Shown here in pieces: positions 1 through 7,434 of a DNA stretch of 8,714 nucleotides. Under the pieces are notes generated by a model, which worked only from the letters and a program-made list of their open reading frames with translations, had not been told where the DNA came from and did no database searches. Location: assembly GCA_934454655.1 (NCBI GenBank), contig CAKSFK010000031.1, positions 1 through 8,714 of the forward strand. Direction: 5' to 3'. This stretch comes from an uncultured Eubacteriales bacterium. GTDB taxonomy: Bacteria; Bacillota; Clostridia; Oscillospirales; Acutalibacteraceae. A program made the translations under genes and the position numbers. How positions within the stretch are numbered: the first letter of the stretch is position 1; each line of letters opens with the position of its first letter.

Positions 1-3000
1 GCGGGGTTGTAACGGAACATATCCCAGTATCCGCAGTCAACAGCCTTCTTCATTTCCTTCTGGCAGTTAACCATTCCGCCCTTTATTGAGTGCATTTCGC
101 ACGGGGCGTAACCGATAACGAGTGACGGACCGTTGTAAGCCTCGGCCTCCTTAAGAGCCTTAAGCGTCTGGTTCATATCGGCACCCATAGCTATCTGGGC
201 AACATAGATATAACCGTAGGACATAGCAATCTCGGCAAGGCTCTTCTTGGCAATTGCCTTACCGGCAGCCGCAAACTGTGCAACCTGACCGATGTTGGAA
301 GCCTTGGAAGCCTGACCGCCTGTGTTGGAGTAAACCTCGGTATCAAATACCATAATGTTTACGTTGTTGCCCTGTGCCAGAACGTGGTCAACGCCGCCGA
401 AGCCGATGTCGTAAGCCCAACCGTCGCCGCCGAATATCCAAACCGACTTCTTGGAGAGATATTCCTTGTGGGCTAAAACGTCCTTGCAAAGAGCGCAGTC
501 CGCGCCTGCTTTTTCAATAGCGTCAGCCAAAGCCTTGGAAGCGTCCGCGTTTTTAGCACCGTCGTCAAGCGTTGCAAGGTAAGCGTCAGCCGCGGCCTTA
601 ACGTCCGCGCTTGCTTTGTCAGACTCCGCTATCTGCTTAACTTCGCCGATCAGGCGGTCGCGTATAGCCTTCTGACCGAGGTACATACCGTAGCCGTGCT
701 CGGCGTTATCCTCAAACAGGGAGTTAGCCCATGCGGGACCGTGACCCTCGGCATTTGTGGTGTACGGAGATGTAGCCGCGGGACCGCCCCAAATGGAGGA
801 ACAGCCGGTAGCGTTTGAAATATACATTCTGTCACCGAAAAGCTGTGTGATAAGGCGTGCATAAGAGGTTTCCGCACAGCCCGCGCACGAACCCGAGAAC
901 TCAAGCAACGGTTTCTTGAACTGAGAGGTAATAACATTGGCGTCGGTTGCAACGTCTTTCTTCTCCGTAACCTTGGCTACGCAGTAATCGAAAGACTCCT
1001 GCTCCTTAAGCTGCGATTCCTGAGAAACCATCTTAAGGGAGTTGGTCGGACATACACCGATACAAACTCCGCATCCCATACAGTCAAGCGGGGAAACGGT
1101 TAAAGCATATTTATAATCTGTTTTTAGGAACGGCTTGGGAGCAACCTTTAAGGTCTTTGGAGCAGCCGCAACCTCTTCGTCTGTCAGAACAAACGGACGG
1201 ATTGTAGCGTGCGGGCAAACAAACGCGCACTTGTTGCACTTAGCGCAGGTATCGGGATTCCATTCGGGAACCATAACCGCAACGCCGCGTTTCTCGTAAG
1301 CGGAAGCGCCCTGCTCGAACGTACCGTCTGCGTGATCCATAAATGCCGAAACAGGCAGAGAGTCGCCGTTCATAAGACCTACCGGCTTCATTATATCGTC
1401 AACCATCTTAACAAGCTTAGCCGGACCCTCTTCCTTTACGGGAGCGGTATTGTCTACGGCGTTTGCCCAGTCAGCCGGAACGTCAACCTTAACGTAAGCG
1501 GTAGCGCCCGCGTCAATTGCCTTTTCGTTCATCTCAACTATTTCTTTGCCCTTCTTCATAAACTTCTGGGCTTTTTCCTTCATATAGCCGATAGCCTCAG
1601 CCTGGGGAAGAACCTTTGAAAGAGAGAAGAAAGCAGACTGCAAAACGGTGTTGGTGCGCTTGCCGAGTCCTATTTCAGCCGCAATGTCAATAGCGTTAAC
1701 GGTGTAAAGCTGAATGTTGTTTTTAGCAATATAGCGTTTAGCCTCAGCCGGCATATGGTGGTTAAGCTCATCCATATCCCACTGGCAGTTAATAAGGAAT
1801 ACGCCGCCGGGTTTAACATCGTTAACCATCTTGTAGCCTTTTGTTACATAGGACGGGTTGTGGCAGGCAACAAAGTCAGCCTTGTTTATGTAATAGGGGC
1901 TCTTTATCGGCTTGTCACCGAAACGCAGGTGGGAAATGGTGATACCGCCTGTCTTTTTAGAGTCATACTGGAAGTAAGCCTGAACGTATTTATCGGTATG
2001 GTCGCCGATAATCTTAATAGAGTCCTTGTTAGCGCCGACCGTACCGTCACCGCCGAGACCCCAGAACTTGCACTCAATTGTGCCTTCAGCTGCGGTGTTC
2101 GGAGCTTCCTCCTCGGGGAGAGAAAGGTTGGTTACATCGTCGTTAATGCCAACGGTGAAGTTGTGCTTGGGCTCAGCCTTATCAAGCTCTTTGTAAATTG
2201 CGAAAATGCTTGCCGGCGGAGTGTCCTTAGAGCCAAGACCGTATCTGCCGCCTACAACGGTGTCAACGTGTCTGCCCTCTTCGGCAAGAGCGGCAACAAC
2301 ATCAAGATAAAGCGGCTCGCCGAGAGCGCCGGGTTCCTTTGTTCTGTCAAGAACGGCTATTTTCTTAACGGTGGACGGAATAGCCGCAACCAGCTTGTCC
2401 GCTTTGAAAGGACGGTAAAGACGAACCTTTACAAGACCTACCTTTTCACCCTTTGCGGTTAAGTAATCGATAACCTCTTCCGCAACGTCGCAGATAGAGC
2501 CCATCGCCACTATAACCTTTTCAGCATCGGGTGCGCCGTAGTAGTTGAAGAGTTTATAGTCGGTGCCGATCTTCTCGTTTATCTTGTCCATATACTTTTC
2601 AACAATACCGGGAACAGCGTCATAATACTTATTGCAAGCTTCACGGTGCTGGAAGAATATATCTCCGTTTTCGTGAGAACCGCGCATTACGGGGTGCTCG
2701 GGGTTTAAAGCGCGCTTTCTGAACGCCTCAACCGCGTCCATATCGCACATTTCTTTAAGGTCATCATAGTCCCAGATTTGGATTTTCTGAATTTCGTGAG
2801 AAGTTCTGAATCCGTCAAAGAAGTTAATAAACGGAACTCTGCCTTCAATTGAAGCCAAGTGGGCAACGGGGGCTAAGTCCATAACCTCCTGCGGGTTGGT
2901 TTCGGCAAGCATTGCAAAACCAGTCTGGCGGCAGGCATAAACGTCCGAATGGTCGCCGAAAATGTTAAGCGCATGGCTTGCTACGCAGCGAGCCGACACG

Positions 3001-3329
3001 TGGAAAACGCAGGGGAGAAGTTCGCCTGCAATTTTGTACATATTCGGGATCATAAGCAAAAGTCCCTGGGAAGCGGTGAACGTGGTAGTTAAAGCACCGG
3101 CTGCCAAAGAACCGTGAACAGTACCGGCGGCACCTGCCTCCGACTGCATTTCGGCAACGTTAACCGTTGTGCCGAATATGTTTTTAAGCCCCTGAGCCGA
3201 CCACTGATCAACATAGTCTGCCATCGGGCTGGACGGTGTTATCGGGTAGATACCTGCTACCTCGGTAAACGCATAGGCAACGTGTGCCGCAGCGTTATTG
3301 CCATCCATGGTTTTGAATTTTCTGGCCAT
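1..3329 (-). CDS. nifJ: Pyruvate:ferredoxin (flavodoxin) oxidoreductase, 3' end cut by window edge
   Basis: This cytoplasmic enzyme oxidises pyruvate with CoA to acetyl-CoA and CO2 and reduces ferredoxin. From the ATG at 3329, 1109 codons are visible; family members have about 1170-1180, so roughly 60-70 C-terminal residues lie outside. Domains in order: N-terminal domain with YPITPSS (T31), TPP glutamate E64 and pyruvate-binding R114 in HVSARC; a second alpha/beta domain; gamma domain with GLGGDGTVGANK near 425-436; a two-cluster ferredoxin domain, C695/C698/C701/C705 and C750/C753/C756/C760; and the TPP domain with GDGWA (D969) and SNTGGQ (N1002). Proximal-cluster cysteines are C815, C818, C843 and C1077. 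These positions closely match my recollection of the Desulfovibrio africanus enzyme. AGGAGG sits 8 bases before the ATG and fixes the start. The gene has its own promoter and runs divergently from the PAP2 gene. No frameshift or missing ligand is seen. Confidence 0.97.
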   Translation of the reverse strand, partial: MARKFKTMDGNNAAAHVAYAFTEVAGIYPITPSSPMADYVDQWSAQGLKNIFGTTVNVAEMQSEAGAAGTVHGSLAAGALTTTFTASQGLLLMIPNMYKIAGELLPCVFHVSARCVASHALNIFGDHSDVYACRQTGFAMLAETNPQEVMDLAPVAHLASIEGRVPFINFFDGFRTSHEIQKIQIWDYDDLKEMCDMDAVEAFRKRALNPEHPVMRGSHENGDIFFQHREACNKYYDAVPGIVEKYMDKINEKIGTDYKLFNYYGAPDAEKVIVAMGSICDVAEEVIDYLTAKGEKVGLVKVRLYRPFKADKLVAAIPSTVKKIAVLDRTKEPGALGEPLYLDVVAALAEEGRHVDTVVGGRYGLGSKDTPPASIFAIYKELDKAEPKHNFTVGINDDVTNLSLPEEEAPNTAAEGTIECKFWGLGGDGTVGANKDSIKIIGDHTDKYVQAYFQYDSKKTGGITISHLRFGDKPIKSPYYINKADFVACHNPSYVTKGYKMVNDVKPGGVFLINCQWDMDELNHHMPAEAKRYIAKNNIQLYTVNAIDIAAEIGLGKRTNTVLQSAFFSLSKVLPQAEAIGYMKEKAQKFMKKGKEIVEMNEKAIDAGATAYVKVDVPADWANAVDNTAPVKEEGPAKLVKMVDDIMKPVGLMNGDSLPVSAFMDHADGTFEQGASAYEKRGVAVMVPEWNPDTCAKCNKCAFVCPHATIRPFVLTDEEVAAAPKTLKVAPKPFLKTDYKYALTVSPLDCMGCGVCIGVCPTNSLKMVSQESQLKEQESFDYCVAKVTEKKDVATDANVITSQFKKPLLEFSGSCAGCAETSYARLITQLFGDRMYISNATGCSSIWGGPAATSPYTTNAEGHGPAWANSLFEDNAEHGYGMYLGQKAIRDRLIGEVKQIAESDKASADVKAAADAYLATLDDGAKNADASKALADAIEKAGADCALCKDVLAHKEYLSKKSVWIFGGDGWAYDIGFGGVDHVLAQGNNVNIMVFDTEVYSNTGGQASKASNIGQVAQFAAAGKAIAKKSLAEIAMSYGYIYVAQIAMGADMNQTLKALKEAEAYNGPSLVIGYAPCEMHSIKGGMVNCQKEMKKAVDCGYWDMFRYNP

Positions 3330-3379
3330 TGAAAATTCCTCCTGTAATAAATTTAATGAGATAAACCCATACGACAAAC

Positions 3380-3408
3380 ATTGTAACACTTTTTTTATTC
3401 CGTGTAAA
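3380..3408 (-). promoter_or_regulatory. Sigma-A-type promoter for the PFOR gene
   Basis: On the minus strand, TTTACA (3408-3403) is followed after 17 bases by TACAAT (3385-3380). Each hexamer matches its consensus at five of six positions. A TG one base before the -10 makes it an extended -10 (TGTTACAAT). Transcription should start near 3373, giving a leader of about 40 bases with an AGGAGG ribosome site. The strong promoter fits a highly expressed central metabolic enzyme. Spacing and sequence are seen directly; activity is inferred. Confidence 0.75.
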
Positions 3409-3427
3409 TAGGAAAGTTCATAAAACT

Positions 3428-3445
3428 GTGTTAAAAATTAAAAAA
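3428..3445. promoter_or_regulatory. Possible Rex-like (redox) operator in the divergent intergenic region
   Basis: GTGTTAAAAATTAAAAAA matches the clostridial Rex pattern TTGTTAA-N4-TTAACAA at 11 of the 14 defined positions. It lies 19 bases upstream of the PFOR -35 hexamer and 10 bases upstream of the rightward -35. Rex is an NADH/NAD-sensing repressor that often controls fermentative genes in Clostridia. The DNA here is very AT-rich, so a match of this quality can arise by chance, and the site does not overlap the core promoter as many Rex sites do. Treat it as a candidate only. Confidence 0.25.
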
Positions 3446-3455
3446 TCTTTTGTAC

Positions 3456-3484
3456 TTGCTATTTGAAGAGTAAGAGCGTATAAT
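3456..3484 (+). promoter_or_regulatory. Sigma-A-type promoter for the PAP2-MATE pair
   Basis: A perfect TATAAT at 3479-3484 lies 17 bases after TTGCTA (3456-3461; four of six matches to TTGACA). Transcription would start near 3491, only about 17 bases before the GTG start chosen for the PAP2 gene, so the leader would hold little more than the ribosome-binding site. The promoter diverges from that of PFOR, with the two -35 elements about 47 bases apart. Confidence 0.7.
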
Positions 3485-3494
3485 ATTAAGGCTC

Positions 3495-3499
3495 AGGAG
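3495..3499 (+). promoter_or_regulatory. Ribosome-binding site that sets the PAP2 start at the second GTG
   Basis: AGGAG at 3495-3499 ends 8 bases before the GTG at 3508. The other in-frame GTG at 3499 overlaps this AGGAG and could not be served by it. The start at 3508 is therefore preferred, and the protein begins (V/M)NSFETEIL. Confidence 0.75.
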
Positions 3500-3507
3500 T
3501 GGATATT

Positions 3508-4059
3508 GTGAACTCGTTTGAAACGGAGATACTGAATTTTTTACATAATCATCTGTCCTGCCGAATTCTCGATGCGGTTATGCCCGTAATCACCCGGCTC
3601 GGCGATAAGGGCATTTTCTGGATCGCCGTGGCTTTGGTGCTTTTGTCTTTTAAAAAACAGCGGAAGAACGGAACGGCAATGGCGGTTGCGCTGATTATCG
3701 GATTTATATTGGGAAATCTTTTGCTGAAAAATGCGGTTTGCCGTATAAGACCGTATGATTTTAATGCGGAGATAAAGCCGCAGCTGCTCATAAAGGAGCT
3801 TTCGGATTATTCGTTTCCTTCGGGGCATACGCTGGCGTCGTTCGAGGCGGCAACCGTGCTGATGATGGGGAACAGGCGGCTTGGAATACCTGCTTTGATA
3901 TTGGCGTTTTTAATTGCGTTTTCAAGGCTGTATCTTTATGTTCATTATCCTTCGGATGTTCTGGCAGGTGCATTGCTCGGTACGGTTATAGGAATTGCGT
4001 CCTATAAAATAACCGACTCGTTTTATAAGCGGCGTCAGTTAAAAAAGGCGGAAAAATGA
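3508..4059 (+). CDS. PAP2-family membrane phosphatase (undecaprenyl-diphosphatase-like)
   Basis: This is an integral membrane phosphatase of 183 residues. The three PAP2 signature motifs are intact (numbering from the GTG at 3508): K74-x6-R81-P82, then P104-S105-G106-H107, then S139-R140-x5-H146-x3-D150. The histidines H107 and H146 with D150 form the usual catalytic set, which works through a phospho-histidine. Hydrophobic stretches near 36-48, 57-73, 129-145 and 151-165 fit a multi-pass protein with the active site at the outer membrane face. Small clostridial proteins of this type are often annotated as undecaprenyl-pyrophosphate phosphatases or lipid phosphatases; the substrate cannot be read from sequence. 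The stop is one base before the ATG of the MATE gene, so the two are probably coupled. The start is a GTG chosen by ribosome-site spacing. Confidence 0.9.
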   Translation: MNSFETEILNFLHNHLSCRILDAVMPVITRLGDKGIFWIAVALVLLSFKKQRKNGTAMAVALIIGFILGNLLLKNAVCRIRPYDFNAEIKPQLLIKELSDYSFPSGHTLASFEAATVLMMGNRRLGIPALILAFLIAFSRLYLYVHYPSDVLAGALLGTVIGIASYKITDSFYKRRQLKKAEK

Positions 4060-4060
4060 A

Positions 4061-5422
4061 ATGAAATTTGACTCAAAAAATATGTGCAGCGGCCCGATAT
4101 TCAAGGCGGTCGTATTATATACCATCCCGATTATTTTAACGGGTATCCTTCAGCTGCTTTTTAATGCGGCAGACTTAATTGTTGTGGGTTGGTTCTGCGG
4201 GAGCGATTCGGTTGCGGCGGTGGGCGCTACAAGCTCGCTTACCAACCTTATCGTAAACCTTTTCATCGGTCTTTCGGTGGGCGCGGGCGTAGCCGTGGCG
4301 CAGGGAATAGGCTCGGGGAATGAAAAAGGTACGTCGGAAGCGGTGCATACGGCAGTCCCCGTGGCGTTTATAAGCGGCGCTGTCTTAACGGTTATCGGCG
4401 TTGCGTTTTCAGGAACATTTCTTGAACTTATGGGAACTCCGGAGGGGAAACTGCTGACGCTTTCCTCACTTTATATGCGGATATATTTCGGCGGTATGAC
4501 CTTCAGTATGATATACAATTTCGGCTCGGCAATACTCCGCGCGGCGGGGGATACGCGTTCGCCGCTGATATTTCTTACGGCGGCAGGCGTGCTTAATGTA
4601 CTGCTTAACATTCTGTTTGTCGCGGGCTTTAAAATGGATGTTGCAGGCGTTGCGCTTGCAACCTCAATTTCACAGGCGCTTTCGGCTGTGCTGGTTGTAA
4701 CGGCGCTTGCAAGGCGCAAAGATATGTGCCGACTGGAATTTAAAAAACTGCACATACACAAAAACGCATTGCTTAAAATGGTTAAAATAGGTCTGCCGGC
4801 AGGACTTCAGGGCTCAATGTTCTCAATTTCAAACGTGCTTATTCAGTCCTCCGTCAACTCGTTCGGCTCGGCGCATATGTCCGGCGCGGCGGCGGCAAGC
4901 AGTCTTGAGGGCTTTTGCTACGTTTCAATGAATTCGTTTCATCAGACCGCCCTTAATTTCTGTGGACAGAACTACGGCGCCGGTAATATGAAGCGCGTCA
5001 AGCGTATAACGTGGGTCTGCCTTGCAACGGTTGCGGCGGTGGGCTTAATAGTGGGGAATCTTACATATTTGTTCGGCGATAAGCTGCTCGGAATTTACAT
5101 AACCGATTCGCCCGAGGCAATACGCTACGGTATGGAAAGGCTGAAATTTATGCTTATACCGTATTTTCTTTGCGGAATTATGGATACAACCACCGGTTCC
5201 ATGCGCGGAATAGGCTCTTCGGTCATTCCGATGGTAATAACGGTTGTGGGTGTGTGCGTTATGCGTATAGTATGGATATATACGGTGTTCGCGATACCGA
5301 AGTATCATACGTTTGCAGGGCTGTTCATTTCCTACCCGATTTCGTGGCTGCTGACATTTACCGCGCTTATTATTTCGTACCACATTATTATGAACAGAAG
5401 AATAAGATCGGGTAAAAGATAA
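4061..5422 (+). CDS. MATE-family multidrug/toxin efflux transporter
   Basis: This is a cytoplasmic-membrane antiporter of 453 residues, the normal size for the family, with about twelve hydrophobic segments. The two homologous halves are visible as paired motifs: AQGIGSGNEKG (79-89) against CGQNYGAGNMK (301-311), and LRAAGDTRSPL (159-169) against MRGIGSSVIPM (381-391). They are separated by a basic cytoplasmic loop near 217-243 (ARRKDMCRLEF and following). MATE proteins export cationic drugs, metabolites or lipid-linked compounds in exchange for Na+ or H+; nothing here fixes the substrate. The gene starts one base after the PAP2 stop, with only a weak AAGGCGG-like ribosome site 9 bases upstream, so its translation probably depends on coupling. 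No intrinsic terminator follows; the next gene has its own promoter. The tail is short and basic (NRRIRSGKR). Confidence 0.94.
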   Translation: MKFDSKNMCSGPIFKAVVLYTIPIILTGILQLLFNAADLIVVGWFCGSDSVAAVGATSSLTNLIVNLFIGLSVGAGVAVAQGIGSGNEKGTSEAVHTAVPVAFISGAVLTVIGVAFSGTFLELMGTPEGKLLTLSSLYMRIYFGGMTFSMIYNFGSAILRAAGDTRSPLIFLTAAGVLNVLLNILFVAGFKMDVAGVALATSISQALSAVLVVTALARRKDMCRLEFKKLHIHKNALLKMVKIGLPAGLQGSMFSISNVLIQSSVNSFGSAHMSGAAAASSLEGFCYVSMNSFHQTALNFCGQNYGAGNMKRVKRITWVCLATVAAVGLIVGNLTYLFGDKLLGIYITDSPEAIRYGMERLKFMLIPYFLCGIMDTTTGSMRGIGSSVIPMVITVVGVCVMRIVWIYTVFAIPKYHTFAGLFISYPISWLLTFTALIISYHIIMNRRIRSGKR

Positions 5423-5427
5423 AAAGC

Positions 5428-5456
5428 TTGTAAATGCGGGCTGTATGTGGTAATAT
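5428..5456 (+). promoter_or_regulatory. Extended -10 promoter for trpS-holB-ricT
   Basis: TTGTAA (5428-5433) and TAATAT (5451-5456) are 17 bases apart, and TGG directly before the -10 gives an extended -10. An overlapping alternative -10, TATAAC at 5454-5459, matches consensus better but has a 20-base spacer. Only about 30 bases of leader would precede the trpS start, so there is no room for a T-box or a peptide-leader attenuator. Confidence 0.55.
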
Positions 5457-5480
5457 AACTTTGTGTTTAAATGATATTGT

Positions 5481-5485
5481 AAGGG
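5481..5485 (+). promoter_or_regulatory. Ribosome-binding site that favours the internal trpS ATG
   Basis: AAGGG at 5481-5485 abuts the ATG at 5486 with no spacer but lies 9 bases before the in-frame ATG at 5495. Correct spacing therefore favours 5495 as the start, giving a protein three residues shorter than the longest reading. Confidence 0.6.
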
Positions 5486-5494
5486 ATGAAATTT

Positions 5495-6502
5495 ATGTGT
5501 GAAAACCGTGAAACGGTCAAAAAAAGAGTGCTGAGCTGTATACAACCCAGCGGATTGCTTACATTGGGCAACTACCTCGGGGCGCTTAAAAACTGGACGG
5601 AAATGCAGAACGATTTTGACTGTATCTTCGCGGTCGCCGACCTTCATGCAATAACCGTAAGGCAGGAGCCTGCCAAATTCAGAAGTCAGATATACTCCAC
5701 ATATGCCGTTTTGCTGGCGCTCGGTATCGACCCGGAAAAAAACATTGTGTTTATCCAGTCACACGTGCCGGAGCATACACAGCTTTCGTGGCTTCTTTCC
5801 TGTTATACACAGTTCGGGGAAATGTCAAGAATGACCCAGTTTAAGGATAAAAGCCTTAAGCACCCTGATAATGTAAATGTCGGGCTTTTTTCATACCCCG
5901 TGCTTATGGCGGCGGATATACTGCTTTATCAGTCCGATCTGGTGCCGGTTGGCGCAGACCAGAAACAGCACCTTGAAATCGCGCGTGATATTGCGGTGAG
6001 ATTCAATAACATTTACGGCGATGTTTTCACCGTGCCGGACGGATATATTCCGAAGTCCGCCGCAAGAATACGCTCATTGCAGGACCCTTCTAAGAAGATG
6101 TCGAAATCGGATGATAATGTTAATGCGTGGATCGCAATTCTTGACGACCGCGATGCAGTTATAAGAAAATTCAAGCGTGCCGTGACCGATTCGGAATCTG
6201 TTGTGAGAATGTCGGAGGATAAACCCGGAATATCAAACCTTATTTCAATTTATTCCGCAGTGACCGGCAAGACCGCCGAAGAGGTCGAGCGTGAATTTGA
6301 GGGTAAAGGCTACGGCGATTTTAAACTTGCCGTGGGCGAAACCGTTGCGGACGCTCTGGCTCCCATAAAACAAAGACACGATGAGATTATAAAGGACAAA
6401 AAAGAGCTTGAACGCCTTTACAGAAACGGGGCGGAGCGCGCCGAGTATATCGCACGCAGAACCTACTTAAAGGCTATGAAAAAAATCGGGTTTGTAATAT
6501 GA
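5495..6502 (+). CDS. trpS: Tryptophanyl-tRNA synthetase
   Basis: This class I aminoacyl-tRNA synthetase charges tRNA-Trp with tryptophan at the expense of ATP and is cytoplasmic. The protein has 335 residues from the ATG at 5495 (338 if 5486 is used), normal for the bacterial family. Numbering from 5495, the HIGH-equivalent region is P18-S19-G20 with L24-G25-N26-Y27, followed by ADLHAIT near 48-54, VGADQKQHLE near 152-161 and the KMSKS loop at 201-205. The gene heads a compact operon: its TGA overlaps the ATG of holB by four bases (ATGA). A T-box is common before trpS in Firmicutes but is absent here. No truncation or unusual insertion is seen. Confidence 0.97.
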   Translation: MCENRETVKKRVLSCIQPSGLLTLGNYLGALKNWTEMQNDFDCIFAVADLHAITVRQEPAKFRSQIYSTYAVLLALGIDPEKNIVFIQSHVPEHTQLSWLLSCYTQFGEMSRMTQFKDKSLKHPDNVNVGLFSYPVLMAADILLYQSDLVPVGADQKQHLEIARDIAVRFNNIYGDVFTVPDGYIPKSAARIRSLQDPSKKMSKSDDNVNAWIAILDDRDAVIRKFKRAVTDSESVVRMSEDKPGISNLISIYSAVTGKTAEEVEREFEGKGYGDFKLAVGETVADALAPIKQRHDEIIKDKKELERLYRNGAERAEYIARRTYLKAMKKIGFVI

Positions 6503-7410
6503 GCTTTCCGCTTATAGGTAACGAGAGAATTAAAGACTCGGTTTGCGCCGCGGTGGGCGAAAACCGAATACCTCACGCAATTCTGATTGAGGGCGAAAAG
6601 GGTACGGGCAGGCATACTCTTGCCCGATACATCGCGCAGTCGGCGGTTTGCGCGGAGAAAAATCCGCCGTGCGGAAAATGCCGCGGCTGTACGCTTTTTA
6701 AAGCCGGCACACACCCGGACGTTGTTTCGGTTTCACCCGAGGACGGAAAGAAGAACATTGCCGTTTCGCAGATAAGGGAGCTAAGGAGCAACGCATACGT
6801 AAAACCTCAGATTGCGTCGTGCAGAGTGTTTGTTATAGATATGGCGGACACTATGAACGAGCAGTCGCAGAATGCGCTTTTAAAGGTGCTCGAAGAGCCG
6901 CCGGGAGCGGCGGTGTTTATTCTGGTTGCCGAAAGCAAGGCGGCACTGCTTGATACGGTTTTGTCACGCTGCACGGTGCTGTCGCTTTCACTTCCCGAGA
7001 GCGGAGCGGCGGCGGATTATTTAACCGAAACGGCGGGCTGCGACAGAAAGACGGCGGTTTCCGCCTTGAATGAGAGCGGCGGAAACATCGGACGGGCGCT
7101 GGAGATTCTTTCGGGTAAATCGAAAAAGCAGTCGGCTGCCGCCGAATTTTTGAGGGCAGCGCTCGGCGGCAACGGATTTGAATGCCTGTGCATCACAAAT
7201 CGGCTTGAAAAGAACAGACCTGCCGCCGAGGCATTTTTTAAGGACCTTAAGCTTGAAATTGCGTCGGAGATTAAAAAGAGCCGCATTGTATTTACAAAAA
7301 AAAGGCTTCTTAGGTATTATGACGGCGTGTCGGAACTTGAAAAGAGTCTTGTTACAAATATTAATCTCAGCTTAATTTTCAGTGCGCTTACCTGCCTTTT
7401 CGGCAGCTGA
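6499..7410 (+). CDS. holB: DNA polymerase III, delta' subunit (clamp loader)
   Basis: This is a clamp-loader subunit that works with delta and the DnaX subunits to load the sliding clamp on primed DNA. It has 303 residues. It shows the AAA+ fold order expected of delta': a P-loop-like GEKGTGRHT (32-40) in which the usual lysine is R38; a zinc module with C51, C58, C61 and C64; a Walker-B-like strand VFVIDMAD (110-117); the sensor stretch NALLKVLEEPP (125-135); and the SRC motif at 156-158, which carries the arginine finger. A degenerate P-loop is known in delta' subunits that do not hydrolyse ATP, so R38 is not a defect. DnaX is unlikely because the protein is short and the ATP site degenerate. 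Translation is coupled to trpS by the ATGA overlap. The gene next to ricT matches the Firmicute holB-yaaT order. Confidence 0.93.
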   Translation: MSFPLIGNERIKDSVCAAVGENRIPHAILIEGEKGTGRHTLARYIAQSAVCAEKNPPCGKCRGCTLFKAGTHPDVVSVSPEDGKKNIAVSQIRELRSNAYVKPQIASCRVFVIDMADTMNEQSQNALLKVLEEPPGAAVFILVAESKAALLDTVLSRCTVLSLSLPESGAAADYLTETAGCDRKTAVSALNESGGNIGRALEILSGKSKKQSAAAEFLRAALGGNGFECLCITNRLEKNRPAAEAFFKDLKLEIASEIKKSRIVFTKKRLLRYYDGVSELEKSLVTNINLSLIFSALTCLFGS

Positions 7411-7434
7411 ACGCTTTTATAACGGAGGAAACTG

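Noticed and set aside
650..952. A 100-codon minus-strand open frame inside PFOR
   Set aside because: It is in a different frame from the PFOR reading on the same strand, across the conserved cysteine/TPP domain region; it is a shadow.
1755..2462. A 235-codon plus-strand open frame opposite the PFOR gene, with smaller ones at 1209-1619 and 3114-3332
   Set aside because: They are antisense to a clearly coding PFOR frame, show no recognisable domain and have no convincing ribosome site; they reflect the codon use of the real gene.
5045..5647. A 200-codon minus-strand open frame across the MATE-trpS junction
   Set aside because: It runs opposite the conserved MATE C-terminal half and the trpS HIGH-region; composition is unlike a real protein (many His/Tyr) and no ribosome site is seen.
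6463..6791. Short open frames on both strands over the start of holB
   Set aside because: They overlap the conserved P-loop-like and zinc-binding parts of holB in other frames and have no homology that I recognise.
7392..7406. CTGCC-loop-GGCAG hairpin at the end of holB
   Set aside because: It is a five-pair stem inside the coding end with no T-run after it, and ricT follows within 30 bases with a good ribosome site; not a terminator.
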